Origin: Actinomadura citrea
GTDB taxonomy: Bacteria; Actinomycetota; Actinomycetes; Streptosporangiales; Streptosporangiaceae
Direction: 5' to 3'
Assembly: GCF_013409045.1 (NCBI RefSeq)
Contig: NZ_JACCBT010000001.1
Coordinates: forward strand, 2,914,001 to 2,978,000
DNA length: 64,000 nt
The number at the start of each line of letters is the position of its first letter. Positions within the stretch are counted from its first letter, which is position 1. Of the stretch, positions 35,631 to 46,522 are shown one piece after another. A model generated the notes under the pieces. It had not been told where the DNA came from. It searched no databases and saw nothing but the letters and a program-made list of their open reading frames with translations. The translations under genes and the position numbers were made by a program.

Positions 35631-36565
35631 CGGCCGGACTCGGCGAGCCAGTCCATGTGCGCGCGCGGCGTGTCCAGCAGGACCTTGACGACCTGCGCGG
35701 CGGCGGCGCGCTGCGCGACCGTCAGGTCCAGCCGGTCGAGCATCTCCGGCAGCCGGCGCGCCGCCGCCCACGCCTCCTCCAGCCGGTCGGCGATCCGGTC
35801 GGCGACCCTGTGGGCCGCCCGCGCCTCGTCCAGCCCGTGCGCCCTGGCGAGGACGGCGGGCAGGTCGTGCACGTCGCCGCGCGCGGCCTCCAGGTCGTGC
35901 GAGGCGAGATCGTTCGCCCAGGCCACCACGTCGGCGATGCCGTCGGCGAGGGTCTTCCAGCGTGGCGTGCGCAGCAGCCGCGCCGGCAGCTCGACTCCGA
36001 GGACGGCCTCGACGAGGTCGAACAGGAAGGGCCCGCACGCGCGGCGGCGCAGCGCCGGGTACTCCTGCTCGGTCGGGACGTGGCTGATCCGCCGGTTGAC
36101 GGCCTCCTCGGCGCAGCCGTCGCGGTGCGCCTCCAGGTGCAGCATGAACCGGCGGCGCCAGTCGCGGCTCATGTCCTTGGACGTGGCCTGCCACAGCTCC
36201 ACCAGCGCCGCCTCCAGCGGCCGGGCGCCGGGCCGGGCGTGGCCGCGCCGCATCGCGCGCAGCAGGTCGTCGTACAGGGCGTGCACGGCGCTGCCGCTGT
36301 CGGCGAGCGGCGGGTGGTCCAGCGTGTCGTCCAGCGCGAGCGTCCAGGTCAGCCAGCGGGCGAACAGGTCCACGGCGGCCAGGTCGGCGGACGGCAGGAC
36401 GCGGGCGGCCAGCCGTTCGCAGCGCGCCCGGCCGAGCGGGGAGGTGTCCGGATCTCCGAGCACCAGCCCGCGGCCGCGTGCCCAGGCCTCCACCTGCGCG
36501 CACAGCTGCCACGACTCCGGGTGCATGGCCGACGGTGTGGCCAGCGCGGTCACCCGGTCGGTCAT
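35570..36565 (-). CDS. Class I terpene synthase
   Basis: The 331-aa protein has both metal-binding motifs of class I terpene cyclases: DDTLD at residues 79-83 and the NSE triad NDLASHDLE at 218-226, plus a YP...RRRACG segment (about 169-178) like the effector region. It would ionise a prenyl diphosphate such as farnesyl or geranyl diphosphate; the product is not predictable. No prenyltransferase, P450 or methyltransferase gene is adjacent. ATG 36565 lacks a Shine-Dalgarno sequence, and in-frame starts up to 36643 are possible. The 3' end overlaps the DUF5937 gene by 61 bp. Confidence 0.9.
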   Translation of the reverse strand: MTDRVTALATPSAMHPESWQLCAQVEAWARGRGLVLGDPDTSPLGRARCERLAARVLPSADLAAVDLFARWLTWTLALDDTLDHPPLADSGSAVHALYDDLLRAMRRGHARPGARPLEAALVELWQATSKDMSRDWRRRFMLHLEAHRDGCAEEAVNRRISHVPTEQEYPALRRRACGPFLFDLVEAVLGVELPARLLRTPRWKTLADGIADVVAWANDLASHDLEAARGDVHDLPAVLARAHGLDEARAAHRVADRIADRLEEAWAAARRLPEMLDRLDLTVAQRAAAAQVVKVLLDTPRAHMDWLAESGRYGPGASPGPSRLDALASLR

Positions 36566-36761
36566 CGAGAGAAGAAGTGAGATGTCCACGACGTGATCCA
36601 CGCTAACGATCACCGTGCCGGGCGACCATGATCGCCACGTCAATTTCCGGGAAACGGATATCCGGGGACGGTCATGGGCGAGTCAGCCGCCCGCCCCTGC
36701 CCACGGCGGGAGGGACGTGCGATAGTGCGGTGATCGGAAGCCAGCACGATCAGGAGGAAAC

Positions 36762-37586
36762 GTGTCGAGACGGACGACACTCCGGGCCTTCGGCGCGGGG
36801 CTCGCGGCCCTGGCGCTGACAGCGTCGGCGTGCGGCGGGGACAAGGGCGCGACGGTGCAGGGCGTGAAGCTCATCGAGAAGGGCGCGCTCACCTCGTGCA
36901 CGCACCTGCCCTACCCGCCCTTCCAGTCGGAGGACAAGAAGTCGGGCAAGGTCGTGGGCTTCGACGTCGAGCTCATCGACCTCGTCGCCAAGCGGCTCGG
37001 CGTCACCCAGAAGATCGTCGACACCCCGTTCGAGACGATGAAGACGGGCTCGGCGCTGAACGCCGGCAAGTGCGACATCCAGATGGGCGGCATGACGATC
37101 AAGCCCGACCGGGTGAAGTTCATGGACGTCTCCACCCCCTACTTCGACGCCACGCAGTCGCTGATGGCCAAGAAGGGCAGCGGGATCACCACGCTCGACG
37201 ACGTCAAGGCCAAGAAGCTCAAGCTCGGCTCGCAGGCGAGCACGACCGGCGAGGACTTCGTCAAGGGCAAGGGCTTCGACCCGCGCTCGTTCGACAACTC
37301 CAACGCCGAGCTGGACGGCCTGCGCACCGGCCAGGTGGACGTGATCGTGCAGGACGATCCGGTCGTGAAGGGCTGGCTGAAGGACCCGGCGAACGCCGGC
37401 TTCGAGATCGCCGCGAACCTGAACACCGGTGAGCAGTACGGGTTCTGGATGCGCAAGGGGCACAACCCCGAACTGGTGAAGATGACCGACCAGGTGATCG
37501 CGCAGGCGAAGTCGGACGGCTCCTACAAGCGGATCTACGAGAAGTGGATCGGTCCAATGCCGCCCAGCGCCGGCGGCGGCTCGTGA
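36762..37586 (+). CDS. Amino-acid ABC transporter substrate-binding lipoprotein
   Basis: The 274-aa family-3 solute-binding protein has a signal peptide with lipobox LTASAC (Cys near residue 23) and the pattern [52 protein letters not shown]. It would bind an amino acid at the outer face of the membrane. GTG 36762 has a strong AGGAGG 5 nt upstream. It is the first gene of a three-gene operon with GTGA and ATGA overlaps. Confidence 0.95.
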   Translation: MSRRTTLRAFGAGLAALALTASACGGDKGATVQGVKLIEKGALTSCTHLPYPPFQSEDKKSGKVVGFDVELIDLVAKRLGVTQKIVDTPFETMKTGSALNAGKCDIQMGGMTIKPDRVKFMDVSTPYFDATQSLMAKKGSGITTLDDVKAKKLKLGSQASTTGEDFVKGKGFDPRSFDNSNAELDGLRTGQVDVIVQDDPVVKGWLKDPANAGFEIAANLNTGEQYGFWMRKGHNPELVKMTDQVIAQAKSDGSYKRIYEKWIGPMPPSAGGGS

Positions 37587-38409
37587 CCGCGGAACCGGCC
37601 GGGGTGGCGGCGCCGGGCGGGCTGACCCGCCGGCGCCGCCGGCAGCTCTCCCTCGGCGGCCAGTACGGGATCTTCGCCGTCGTCGTGGTGCTGGTGCTGG
37701 GGCTCGCCGACTGGGGCACCCTGCGGCTCAACTTCGCCAACTGGGACGTCGCCAAGAGCCTGTTCCCCGACATCATCACGGTCGGGCTGCGCAACACCGC
37801 CGTCTACACCGCGGTCGGGTTCGGGATCGGCCTCGGCGGCGGGCTGGTCGTCGCGCTGATGCGTTTGTCGTCGGTGCCCCCGTACCGGTGGTTCGCCACC
37901 GGCTACATCGAGATCTTCCGCGGCCTGCCGCTCCTGCTGATCTTCATTTTCGTGGGCGTCGGCGTGCCGCTGGCCTTCCCGGGCACCAACATCCCCGGCG
38001 GCGCCGCCGGGCAGGCGGGCCTGGCCCTCGGCCTCGCCGCCACCGCCTACATGGCCGAGACGATCCGGGCCGGGATCGAGGCCGTCCCGAAGGGGCAGCT
38101 GGAGGCGGCGCGGTCGCTCGGCATGTCGCACACCCGCGCGATGCGCTCGATCGTCATCCCGCAGGCGTTCCGGATCATCATCCCGCCGCTGACCAACGAG
38201 CTGGTGCTGCTCTGCAAGGACTCCTCGCTGGTGCTGTTCCTCGGCATCACGCTCGAACAGCGGGAGCTCACGAAGTTCGGCCGCGACCTCGCGGGCGAGC
38301 AGGGCAACACCACCCCGATCATCGTGGCGGGGATCTGCTATCTGCTCATCACGATCCCGCTGAGCCTGCTGGCCCGGCGGCTGGAGGCGCGGCAGCGCAG
38401 GGGGCGGCG

Positions 38410-38413
<4 letters not shown>
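37583..38413 (+). CDS. Amino-acid ABC transporter permease
   Basis: The 276-aa HisM/GlnP-type permease has a basic N-terminal tail, about five membrane helices and the EAA loop [24 protein letters not shown] that contacts the ATPase; [19 protein letters not shown] and [14 protein letters not shown] are also typical. GTG 37583 overlaps the substrate-binding gene's stop. One permease gene only, so it would form a homodimer. Confidence 0.95.
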
Positions 38414-39245
<832 letters not shown>

Positions 39246-39249
<4 letters not shown>

Positions 39250-39261
39250 CGTCGCGGTAAC
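39246..39261 (+). promoter_or_regulatory. GlnR-type box upstream of glnA2
   Basis: GTAAC (39246-39250) and GTAAC (39257-39261) are separated by 6 nt, the spacing of a GlnR a-b site (gTnAC-N6-GaAAC) in actinomycetes. The second half reads GTAAC rather than GAAAC. It lies 113-129 bp before the glnA2 start and overlaps the stop codon of the ABC ATPase gene. Confidence 0.6.
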
Positions 39262-39374
39262 AGCGTCCGGGCATACTGCAGATACAGCCGGACCGGCTCC
39301 ACACGGCCGGCATGCCGGACCCGCGTCGTCGACAACGCAGTCTCGCCGACAGGGCAGTACCGAGGGAGAGGGCA

Positions 39375-40736
39375 TTGGACCGTCAGCAGGAGTTCGTGCT
39401 CCGCACGCTGGAGGAGCGCGACATCCGCTTCATCCGGCTGTGGTTCACCGACGTGCTCGGGTTCCTGAAGTCGGTGGCCGTCGCCCCCGCCGAACTGGAG
39501 GGCGCCTTCGGCGAGGGCATCGGCTTCGACGGCTCGGCGATCGAGGGCTTCGCCCGGGTCTACGAGGCCGACATGATCGCCAAACCGGATCCGTCCACCT
39601 TCCAGGTGCTGCCCTGGCGGTCGGAGTCCCCGGGCGTCGGCCGCATGTTCTGCGACATCCTCATGCCGGACGGGACGCCGAGCTTCGCCGACCCCCGCTA
39701 CGTCCTCAAACGCTCCCTGGCGCGGGCCGCCGACCTCGGGTTCACCTTCTACACCCACCCCGAGATCGAGTTCTTCCTCCTCAACGACAAGCCGGAGGAC
39801 GGCCGCGAGCCCGAGCCGGCGGACGCGGGCGGCTACTTCGACCACACCCCGCACAGCGCCGCGCACGACTTCCGGCGCAACGCCATCACGATGCTGGAGG
39901 CGATGGGGATCTCGGTGGAGTACAGCCACCACGAGGGCGCCCCCGGCCAGCAGGAGATCGACCTGCGGTACGCCGACGCGCTCACCACCGCGGACAACAT
40001 CATGACGTTCCGGCTGGTCATGAAGGAGGTCGCGCTGGAGCAGGGCGTGCACGCCTCCTTCATGCCGAAGCCGTACACCGAGCACCCGGGCTCGGGCATG
40101 CACACGCACATGTCGCTGTTCGAGGGCGACCGCAACGCCTTCTACGAGCCGGGCGCGGAGTTCAAGCTGTCCAAGGCGGGGCGGGCGTTCATCGCCGGGC
40201 TGCTGCGGCACTCCGCCGAGATCACCGCCGTGTGCAACCAGTGGGTCAACTCCTACAAGCGGCTGTGGGGCAACGTCGGCTCCGCGGCGGGCCTGGGGGG
40301 AGAGGCCCCGTCCTACATCTGCTGGGGGCACAACAACCGGTCCGCGCTGGTTCGCGTCCCCATGTACAAGCCGCACAAGGGCCACTCGACCCGCATCGAG
40401 TTCCGGTCGCTGGACACCGCCGCCAATCCCTATCTGGCGTTCGCCGCGATCCTCGGCGCCGGGCTCAAGGGCATCGAGGAGGGCTACGAGCTGCCGCCGG
40501 GCGCCGAGGACGACGTCTGGGCCCTCACGGTGGCCGAGCGGCGCGCCCTCGGCATCGAGCCGCTGCCGCAGAATCTGGACGAGGCCATCCGCGCGATGGA
40601 GCGCAGCGAGCTGATGGCCGACGTCCTCGGCGAGCACGTCTTCGACTTCTTCCTGCGCAACAAGCGCCAGGAGTGGGAGGACTACCGCCGCCAGGTGACC
40701 GAATTCGAACGGAAGCGGCTGCTGGCCGTCCTCTGA
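39375..40736 (+). CDS. glnA2: Glutamine synthetase-like protein, GlnA2 type
   Basis: The 453-aa protein starts at TTG 39375 (MDRQQEFVLRTLEERDIRF), after a GGGAGAGG stretch, matching the start of M. tuberculosis GlnA2. Family motifs include IGFDGSAIEGFARV, PEIEFFLL, HHEGAPGQQEIDL, PGSGMHTHMSLFEG and NRSALVRVPMY. Where adenylylatable synthetases carry NLYxLP, it reads NLDEAIR, so the target tyrosine is missing and GlnE should not modify it. In streptomycetes GlnA2 acts in polyamine glutamylation, so the substrate may not be ammonium. glnE follows after 28 bp; a GlnR-type box lies upstream. Confidence 0.95.
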   Translation: MDRQQEFVLRTLEERDIRFIRLWFTDVLGFLKSVAVAPAELEGAFGEGIGFDGSAIEGFARVYEADMIAKPDPSTFQVLPWRSESPGVGRMFCDILMPDGTPSFADPRYVLKRSLARAADLGFTFYTHPEIEFFLLNDKPEDGREPEPADAGGYFDHTPHSAAHDFRRNAITMLEAMGISVEYSHHEGAPGQQEIDLRYADALTTADNIMTFRLVMKEVALEQGVHASFMPKPYTEHPGSGMHTHMSLFEGDRNAFYEPGAEFKLSKAGRAFIAGLLRHSAEITAVCNQWVNSYKRLWGNVGSAAGLGGEAPSYICWGHNNRSALVRVPMYKPHKGHSTRIEFRSLDTAANPYLAFAAILGAGLKGIEEGYELPPGAEDDVWALTVAERRALGIEPLPQNLDEAIRAMERSELMADVLGEHVFDFFLRNKRQEWEDYRRQVTEFERKRLLAVL

Positions 40737-40751
40737 TGGCCCGCGCCGGAT

Positions 40752-40767
40752 TACGGTTGGTCCTGTG
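40752..40767 (+). promoter_or_regulatory. Candidate leaderless -10 of glnE
   Basis: TACGGT (40752-40757) is followed after 7 nt by the glnE GTG start, the TANNNT-N7-GTG layout of leaderless genes. There is no Shine-Dalgarno sequence. The -35 region would fall at the end of glnA2 and is not obvious, so glnE may also be co-transcribed with glnA2. Confidence 0.35.
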
Positions 40768-43700
40768 ACCGAGTCCTGGACTTCCGACCGCCGTCCCTCG
40801 CTCGCCGGACGCCTGGCGCGGCTCGGGTTCACCCACGCGGCGCGGGCGGAGCGGCTGCTCGCGGAGGCCGAGCGGGACGGCGCCGGACCGGGCGACGGCC
40901 TGCTCGACGCCCTCGGCGGCACCGCCGACCCCGACCTCGCCCTGGACGGTCTGCTGCGCCTGCTCCCCGCCGCGGGCGGCGGGCTGCGCGCGGCGCTGGC
41001 CGCCGAGCCGGGGACGCGGGAGCGGCTGACCGCGGTCCTCGGGGTGAGCGCGGCGCTCGGCGACCACCTGGCGCGGCACCCGGACCACTGGCGGGTGCTG
41101 CGCGACGGCGTCGCGGGCCCGCTCGGGAGTCCCCGCGCCGACCTGCTGTCCGCCGTGGGCGCCGACCCGGCGGCGCCGGAACCGGTGGCGCGCGGCGAGG
41201 ACGCGCTCGTCGCGCTCCGCGTCGCCTACCGCCGCCGCCTCCTGGCGCTGGCGGGACGCGACCTGATCGGCGCGGCGGACGTCGCCGAGGTCGCCGCCGA
41301 ACTGGCCGACCTCGCCGCCGCCGCGCTGGAGGCCGGCCTCGCGATCGCCCGCGCCGAGGTCCCCGGGCACGAGGCGTGCCGGCTCGCCGTGATCGGCATG
41401 GGCAAGTGCGGGGGCCGCGAGCTCAACTACGTCAGCGACGTCGATGTGATCTTCGTGGCGGAAGCGCGGGAGGGACGGGACGAGGACGCCGCGCTGCGCA
41501 CCGCGACCCGGCTGGCGTCGGCGATGATGCGGGCCTGCTCGGCCACGACCGAGGAGGGCGCGCTCTGGGAGGTGGACGCGGCGCTGCGCCCCGAGGGCAG
41601 GTCCGGGCCGCTCGTGCGGACGCTCGCCAGCCACCGCGCCTACTACGAGCGGTGGGCCAAGACGTGGGAGTTCCAGGCGCTGCTGAAGGCCCGTCCCGTC
41701 GCGGGCGACGCCGACCTCGGCGCCCGCTACCTCGAAACGATCACCCCGATCGTGTGGAAGGCGGCCGAGGGGGAGAGCTTTGTCGAGGACGTCCAGGACA
41801 TGCGGCGCCGCGTCGAGGCGGACCTGAACCAGCGCACCGCCGACTCCGAGCGGCAGCTCAAGCTCGGGCCGGGCGGGCTGCGCGACGTCGAGTTCGCGGT
41901 GCAGCTGCTCCAGCTCGTGCACGGCCGCGCCGACGAGACGCTCCGCAGCCCGACCACGCTGGACGCCCTGGCCGACCTGTCCCGGGGCGGATACGTCGCG
42001 CGCGACGACGCGGCGGCGCTGGCGTCGGCGTACCGGTTCCTGCGGCGCGTGGAGCACCTCGTCCAGCTGCACCGGCTGCGCCGCACCCACCTCGTCCCGG
42101 ACGACGAGGCCGGCCTGCGCCGCCTCGGCCGCGCCCTCGGCCTGCGCACCGACCCGGTGGGGGAGTTCACCGCGCTGTGGCGGCGGCACGCCCGGGAGGT
42201 CCGCCGCATCCACGAGAAGCTGTTCTACCGGCCGCTGCTGCGGGCCGTCGCACGGCTGCCCGGGGAGGAGGCCCGGCTCACCCCCGAGGCGGCCCGGGTC
42301 CGGCTGGAGGCGCTCGGGTACGCCGATCCGGCGGGCGCGCTGCGGCACATCGAGGCGCTGACCGCGGGCGTGTCGCGGCGGGCCGCGATCCAGCGGACGC
42401 TGCTGCCGGTCATGCTCGGCTGGTTCGCCGACGCGCCCGACCCCGACGCGGGCCTGCTCGGGTTCCGGCAGGTCAGCGACGCCCTCGGCACCACGCCCTG
42501 GTACCTGCGGCTGCTGCGCGACGAGGTGACCGTCGCCGAGCGGATGGCCTGGGTGCTCGGCTCCAGCCGCTACGCCACCGACCTGCTGCTGCGCGCCCCC
42601 GAGGCGGTCGCCCTGCTGGGCAGCGACACGGGCCTGGCGCCGCGCCCGTACGAGGCGCTGCGCGCGGAGGCGCTCGCCGCCGTCCGCCGCCACAAGGAGG
42701 GGACCGGCGGGAAGCCCGGGGAGGAGGGGCGGGCGGGCGCCCGCCCCGCCGAGGAGGCGGCCGGGGTGGTGCGGGCGCTGCGGCGCCGCGAGCTGTTCCG
42801 GGTGGCCGTCGCCGACCTGCTCGGCCTCGTGGACGTCCGGGAGGTGGGGGAGGCCCTCACCGGCATCTCCACCGTCACCGTCGAGGCCGCGCTCCAGCTC
42901 GCCGTCAACAAGATCGAGATGGAGTCGCGCGGGCCGCTGCCGACCCGGATGGCGGTCGTCGCTATGGGCCGGTTCGGCGGGCACGAGCTCGGCTACGGCA
43001 GCGACGCCGACGTGATGTTCGTCCACGACCCGCTGCCCGGCGCGGACGAGGGCGCCGCCGGGCGGGCCGCGTACGCCGTCGCCGAGGAGCTGCGCCGCCT
43101 CCTCGCCCTGCCCGCCCCCGACCCGCCGCTGGTGATCGACCCGAACCTGCGCCCGGAGGGGCGGCAGGGGCCGCTCGTGCGCACGATCGCGTCCTACGCC
43201 GCCTACTACGCGCGCTGGTCGGAGCCCTGGGAGGCGCAGGCGCTGCTGCGCGCCGACCCGATGATCGGCGACCCGGGGCTGTGCGAGCGGTTCCGCGCGC
43301 TGATCGACCCCGTCCGCTGGCCGGAGGACGGCATCGACGAGGACGCCGTCCGGCAGATCCGGCGGCTGAAGGCGCGGATGGAGTCCGAGCGGCTCCCGCG
43401 CGGCGTCGAGCGGCGCCTGCACACCAAGCTCGGGCCGGGCGGGCTCGCGGACGTGGAGTGGGTCGCGCAGCTGCTCCAGCTGCGGTACGCCCACGAGGTC
43501 CCGGCGCTGCGCACCACCCGCACGCTGGACGCGCTGGACGCCGCGGTCGAGGCCCGCCTCCTGGACGCCGAGGACGCCGAGACCCTGGCCGAGGCGTGGT
43601 GCATGGCCACCCGGGTCCGGGGCTCGCTCATGCTGGTGCGGGGCCGCGCGTCCGACCTGCTGCCGACCGACCACCACCGCGAGCGCAGCTCCGTCGCCCG

Positions 43701-43803
43701 CGTCCTCGGCTACCCCGGGACGGGCGACCTTCTGGAGGACTACCGCCGGCACGCCCGCCGTGCCCGCCTCGTCGTGGACCGCGTCTTCTACGGAGCCGAG
43801 TGA
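40765..43803 (+). CDS. glnE: Bifunctional glutamine synthetase adenylyltransferase/deadenylase
   Basis: The 1012-aa protein has two nucleotidyltransferase halves: MGKCGGRELNYVSDVDVIFV near residue 211 (deadenylylation side) and MGRFGGHELGYGSDADVMFV near residue 733 (adenylylation side), both with the metal-binding DxD. Linkers read KTWEFQALLKARPVAGD and EPWEAQALLRADPMIGD, typical of GlnE. It modifies the tyrosine of GlnA1 in response to nitrogen state. Its last 16 bp overlap the convergent PAP2 gene. In mycobacteria glnE lies next to glnA1; here about 9.8 kb of other genes lie between. Confidence 0.97.
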   Translation: MTESWTSDRRPSLAGRLARLGFTHAARAERLLAEAERDGAGPGDGLLDALGGTADPDLALDGLLRLLPAAGGGLRAALAAEPGTRERLTAVLGVSAALGDHLARHPDHWRVLRDGVAGPLGSPRADLLSAVGADPAAPEPVARGEDALVALRVAYRRRLLALAGRDLIGAADVAEVAAELADLAAAALEAGLAIARAEVPGHEACRLAVIGMGKCGGRELNYVSDVDVIFVAEAREGRDEDAALRTATRLASAMMRACSATTEEGALWEVDAALRPEGRSGPLVRTLASHRAYYERWAKTWEFQALLKARPVAGDADLGARYLETITPIVWKAAEGESFVEDVQDMRRRVEADLNQRTADSERQLKLGPGGLRDVEFAVQLLQLVHGRADETLRSPTTLDALADLSRGGYVARDDAAALASAYRFLRRVEHLVQLHRLRRTHLVPDDEAGLRRLGRALGLRTDPVGEFTALWRRHAREVRRIHEKLFYRPLLRAVARLPGEEARLTPEAARVRLEALGYADPAGALRHIEALTAGVSRRAAIQRTLLPVMLGWFADAPDPDAGLLGFRQVSDALGTTPWYLRLLRDEVTVAERMAWVLGSSRYATDLLLRAPEAVALLGSDTGLAPRPYEALRAEALAAVRRHKEGTGGKPGEEGRAGARPAEEAAGVVRALRRRELFRVAVADLLGLVDVREVGEALTGISTVTVEAALQLAVNKIEMESRGPLPTRMAVVAMGRFGGHELGYGSDADVMFVHDPLPGADEGAAGRAAYAVAEELRRLLALPAPDPPLVIDPNLRPEGRQGPLVRTIASYAAYYARWSEPWEAQALLRADPMIGDPGLCERFRALIDPVRWPEDGIDEDAVRQIRRLKARMESERLPRGVERRLHTKLGPGGLADVEWVAQLLQLRYAHEVPALRTTRTLDALDAAVEARLLDAEDAETLAEAWCMATRVRGSLMLVRGRASDLLPTDHHRERSSVARVLGYPGTGDLLEDYRRHARRARLVVDRVFYGAE

Positions 43804-44648
43804 GCCCCGGAGCCGCCCGTGCGCCGTCCGGTCCGCTGGTGGAACCGGTGCATGACGCGGGCCCTGGCGATGAGGAGCGGTGCGGGGCAGCGCGTGTAGA
43901 GGATCCACGAGGCCCACAGCGCGCCGCCGATGACCGCCATGCCCGCCACCGCGTCCAGCACGTAGTGGTTGGCGGTGGACAGGATCACGATCACGGTGGT
44001 CGCGGGGTAGAGCACGCCGAGGAGCTTGGCCCACCTCTGCGACGCCAGCCTGACCAGCACCAGCCCGCACCACAGCGACCATCCGGCGTGCATGGACGGC
44101 ATGGCCGCGTACTGGTTGGTCAGGCTCCCGGACGCATCGCTGGCGTACAGGCCGAGCGAGTGCAGCGCGGTCACCGGGTCGACGAAGCCCTCGCTGTGCA
44201 GGAACCTCGGCGGCGCCAGCGGGTACAGCCAGAAGCCGATCAGCGCCACACCGGTGGCGATCATGATGGAGGTGCGGAGCCACCGGTAGTGCTGCGGCCG
44301 GTAGCGGTACAGCCAGACCACGGTGGCGAGCGTCACGATGAAGTGCATCGTGGCGTAGAAGACGTTCGCGGTCCGCGCCAGCCACGGCACGGTCAGCAGC
44401 GTCTGGTTGAGGTGCAGCTCGACGTCCAGCCCCAGAAAGCGCTCGGCGCGCAGGATCTCGTCGGCGTGCGCGAACGCCGGCCCGGTGCCGTCCTGAACCA
44501 GGACGATCCGCGTCAGCGTATAGCCGCTGTAGAACAGGACGACCAGCAGGAGCTCGCGCCAGACGGGGGGCGCGGTGATGACCCGGCGCCGCATTCCGGT
44601 GGCGCCGGCCTCGCTTCTGCGGGCCGCTGGGGGGGCGGATTGAGCCAT
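43788..44648 (-). CDS. PAP2-superfamily membrane phosphatase/phosphotransferase
   Basis: The 286-aa protein has about six membrane helices and two PAP2 motifs of the inositol-phosphorylceramide-synthase-like branch: AMPSMHAGWSLW (second motif) and STANHYVLDAVAG (third motif, with the catalytic His and Asp). The first KxxxxxxRP motif is not clear, as usual for this branch. It likely acts on a lipid phosphate at the outer membrane face. ATG 44648 follows a GATAGG sequence. The 3' end overlaps glnE. Confidence 0.87.
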   Translation of the reverse strand: MAQSAPPAARRSEAGATGMRRRVITAPPVWRELLLVVLFYSGYTLTRIVLVQDGTGPAFAHADEILRAERFLGLDVELHLNQTLLTVPWLARTANVFYATMHFIVTLATVVWLYRYRPQHYRWLRTSIMIATGVALIGFWLYPLAPPRFLHSEGFVDPVTALHSLGLYASDASGSLTNQYAAMPSMHAGWSLWCGLVLVRLASQRWAKLLGVLYPATTVIVILSTANHYVLDAVAGMAVIGGALWASWILYTRCPAPLLIARARVMHRFHQRTGRRTGGSGAHSAP

Positions 44649-44887
44649 GCTACCTATCTTTGCCGCCGGGGCCCCGAATGAGATCACCGCGACGAATGGT
44701 CTTCATCTCAGACCTGAGTAGTACGACCCTGACGCGGTATCCGGACTTTCGGGGGAGGACCTCAGGGACGCCGGGGGATCCCGGCGCCGCCCGCCCCTCC
44801 CACGGAGCCCGTTGAGCCGATCAGGAGTCGGCGTCGAGGGCCATGGGTAGGTCCCGATCGCTTCAGGCGATGCGATCGGAGGGACGA

Positions 44888-46468
44888 ATGGCCAGGTATC
44901 GGGGGATATCAGGCGCGGTGCCGGCGGGTGCCGCGACCCTGGCCGCCTTAACGCTCGTCTCCCTCTCCGGGGGGACGGGCCACGCGCGCACGTCGCCCCG
45001 CGCGGCGACGGGCACCGCACCCGCGGCGACCGACACCTCGCCCGTGGCGGCTCCCCGGCTGTCGTGGGGGCGCTGCACCGGCCTGCCGGCCCCGCCGCCC
45101 GGGAGCAAACCGCCCCGCGGGCTGCGCTGCGCGGCGCTCCCGGTGCCGCTCGACCACGCCCGGCCCTCCGGCGAGAAGATCGAACTCGCCCTGATCAAGG
45201 TGCCGGCGACCGACCCGCGCCGGCGCATCGGCTCGCTGGTGTTCAACTTCGGCGGCCCCGGCGGAGAGGGCGTCGACACGCTCGCGCAGGCCGCGGGCCA
45301 GTACGCCGGCCTGCGCGCCCGCTACGACCTGATCGGCCTCGACCCCCGCGGCGTCGGCCGGAGCAGCCCGGTGGCCTGCGTGGACGACCGCCGCATGGAC
45401 GCGATCGCCGCCATGGACGACAGCCCCGACACCGCCGCCGAGGAGCAGGCGTACACGGCCGGCCGCGCCGACTACGTCCGCCAGTGCGAGGCCCGGTCGG
45501 GGCGGCTGCTGCCGCACGTCGGCACCGCCGACGCCGCCCGCGACCTCGACACGGTCCGCGCCGCCGTCGGCGACGAGCGGCTGCACTACTTCGGCATCTC
45601 CTACGGCACCTGGCTCGGCGCCAGCTACGCGCACCAGTTCCCCGCCAGGGTGGGGCGGGCCGTCCTGGACGGGGCCGTCGACACCAGACTCGGCCGCGTG
45701 GACCTGGCCCTCCAGCAGGCGGCCGCGTTTCAGCGCGCCCTCGGCGGCTTCGGCGCCGCCTGCGCGCGGCTCGGGAAGAAGGGATGCCCTCTCGGCACCG
45801 ACGGCCCGTCCGTCGTGGCGTCCATCGGGCGCTTCCTGGCCGGGCTCGACCAGAGCCCGCTCCGCACCTCGTCCGGTCGCCGGCTCACCCAGAGCCTCGG
45901 CACCGCCGGCGTCGCCGCCGCGCTCTACTCCCGGGACGCCTGGCCGTACCTCGCGCAGGGCCTGGTCGACGCGGTGAAGCGCCGCGACGGGTCGCTGCTG
46001 CTGATGCTCGCCGACGTCCAGAACGGTCGGCGGCAGGACGGCACCTACAGCAATCTCTCTGCCGCCAACACCGCCATCACCTGCGCCGACGGCGCCGACC
46101 GACCCGGCGCGACCGACGTGCGGCGGCTGCTGCCGCGGTTCCGCGAGGCCTCGCCGATCTTCGGGACGTCGCTGGCGTGGGGCCTGCTGCAGTGCACGGG
46201 CTGGCCGGTACGGGGCGACGCCGCCGCGCGCGAGGTGTCCGCCCCGTCCGCCGCGCCGATCCTCGTCGTCGGCAACACCGGCGACCCCGCCACCCCGTAC
46301 GCGTGGGCGTCCGCGCTGACGGACGCGCTCGGCGGGCGGGCCACCCTCCTCACGCTCAAGGGCGAGGGGCACGGCTCCTACGACACCGGCGACCCCTGCG
46401 TCCGCGAGGCCGTGCACGCCTACCTCCTGCGCGGCACGGTGCCCGCCCGGGGGGCGACCTGCGGCTAG
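44888..46468 (+). CDS. Secreted alpha/beta-hydrolase, tripeptidyl aminopeptidase (Hip1/CaeA-like)
   Basis: The 526-aa protein has an N-terminal Sec signal (GAATLAALTLVSLSGGTGHA; no lipobox cysteine) and the TAP-type fold: VFNFGGPGGEG oxyanion loop, DLIGLDPRGVGRS, nucleophile in YFGISYGTWLG, Asp in VVGNTGDPATPY and His in LKGEGHGSY. It would remove tri- or dipeptides from secreted proteins. M. tuberculosis carries two such genes (Rv2223c and Rv2224c) beside glnA2, so it may be a displaced backbone gene. GGAGGG precedes the ATG at 44888. Confidence 0.9.
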   Translation: MARYRGISGAVPAGAATLAALTLVSLSGGTGHARTSPRAATGTAPAATDTSPVAAPRLSWGRCTGLPAPPPGSKPPRGLRCAALPVPLDHARPSGEKIELALIKVPATDPRRRIGSLVFNFGGPGGEGVDTLAQAAGQYAGLRARYDLIGLDPRGVGRSSPVACVDDRRMDAIAAMDDSPDTAAEEQAYTAGRADYVRQCEARSGRLLPHVGTADAARDLDTVRAAVGDERLHYFGISYGTWLGASYAHQFPARVGRAVLDGAVDTRLGRVDLALQQAAAFQRALGGFGAACARLGKKGCPLGTDGPSVVASIGRFLAGLDQSPLRTSSGRRLTQSLGTAGVAAALYSRDAWPYLAQGLVDAVKRRDGSLLLMLADVQNGRRQDGTYSNLSAANTAITCADGADRPGATDVRRLLPRFREASPIFGTSLAWGLLQCTGWPVRGDAAAREVSAPSAAPILVVGNTGDPATPYAWASALTDALGGRATLLTLKGEGHGSYDTGDPCVREAVHAYLLRGTVPARGATCG

Positions 46469-46522
46469 CGAGCGGTCTCCGGCACCCGGCCGACACCGGG
46501 TGCCGCCGCGCCCGCGCCCCCG

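Noticed and set aside
36600..36761. GlnR-like GTCAA and GAAAC upstream of the amino-acid ABC operon
   Set aside because: Spacing is one base off and the first half-site deviates from GTnAC; too weak to call.
40525..44385. A 1286-codon minus-strand open frame opposite glnE
   Set aside because: It is the shadow of glnE: Arg/Gly/Ala-rich, no domain, and the plus-strand frame is an unmistakable GlnE.
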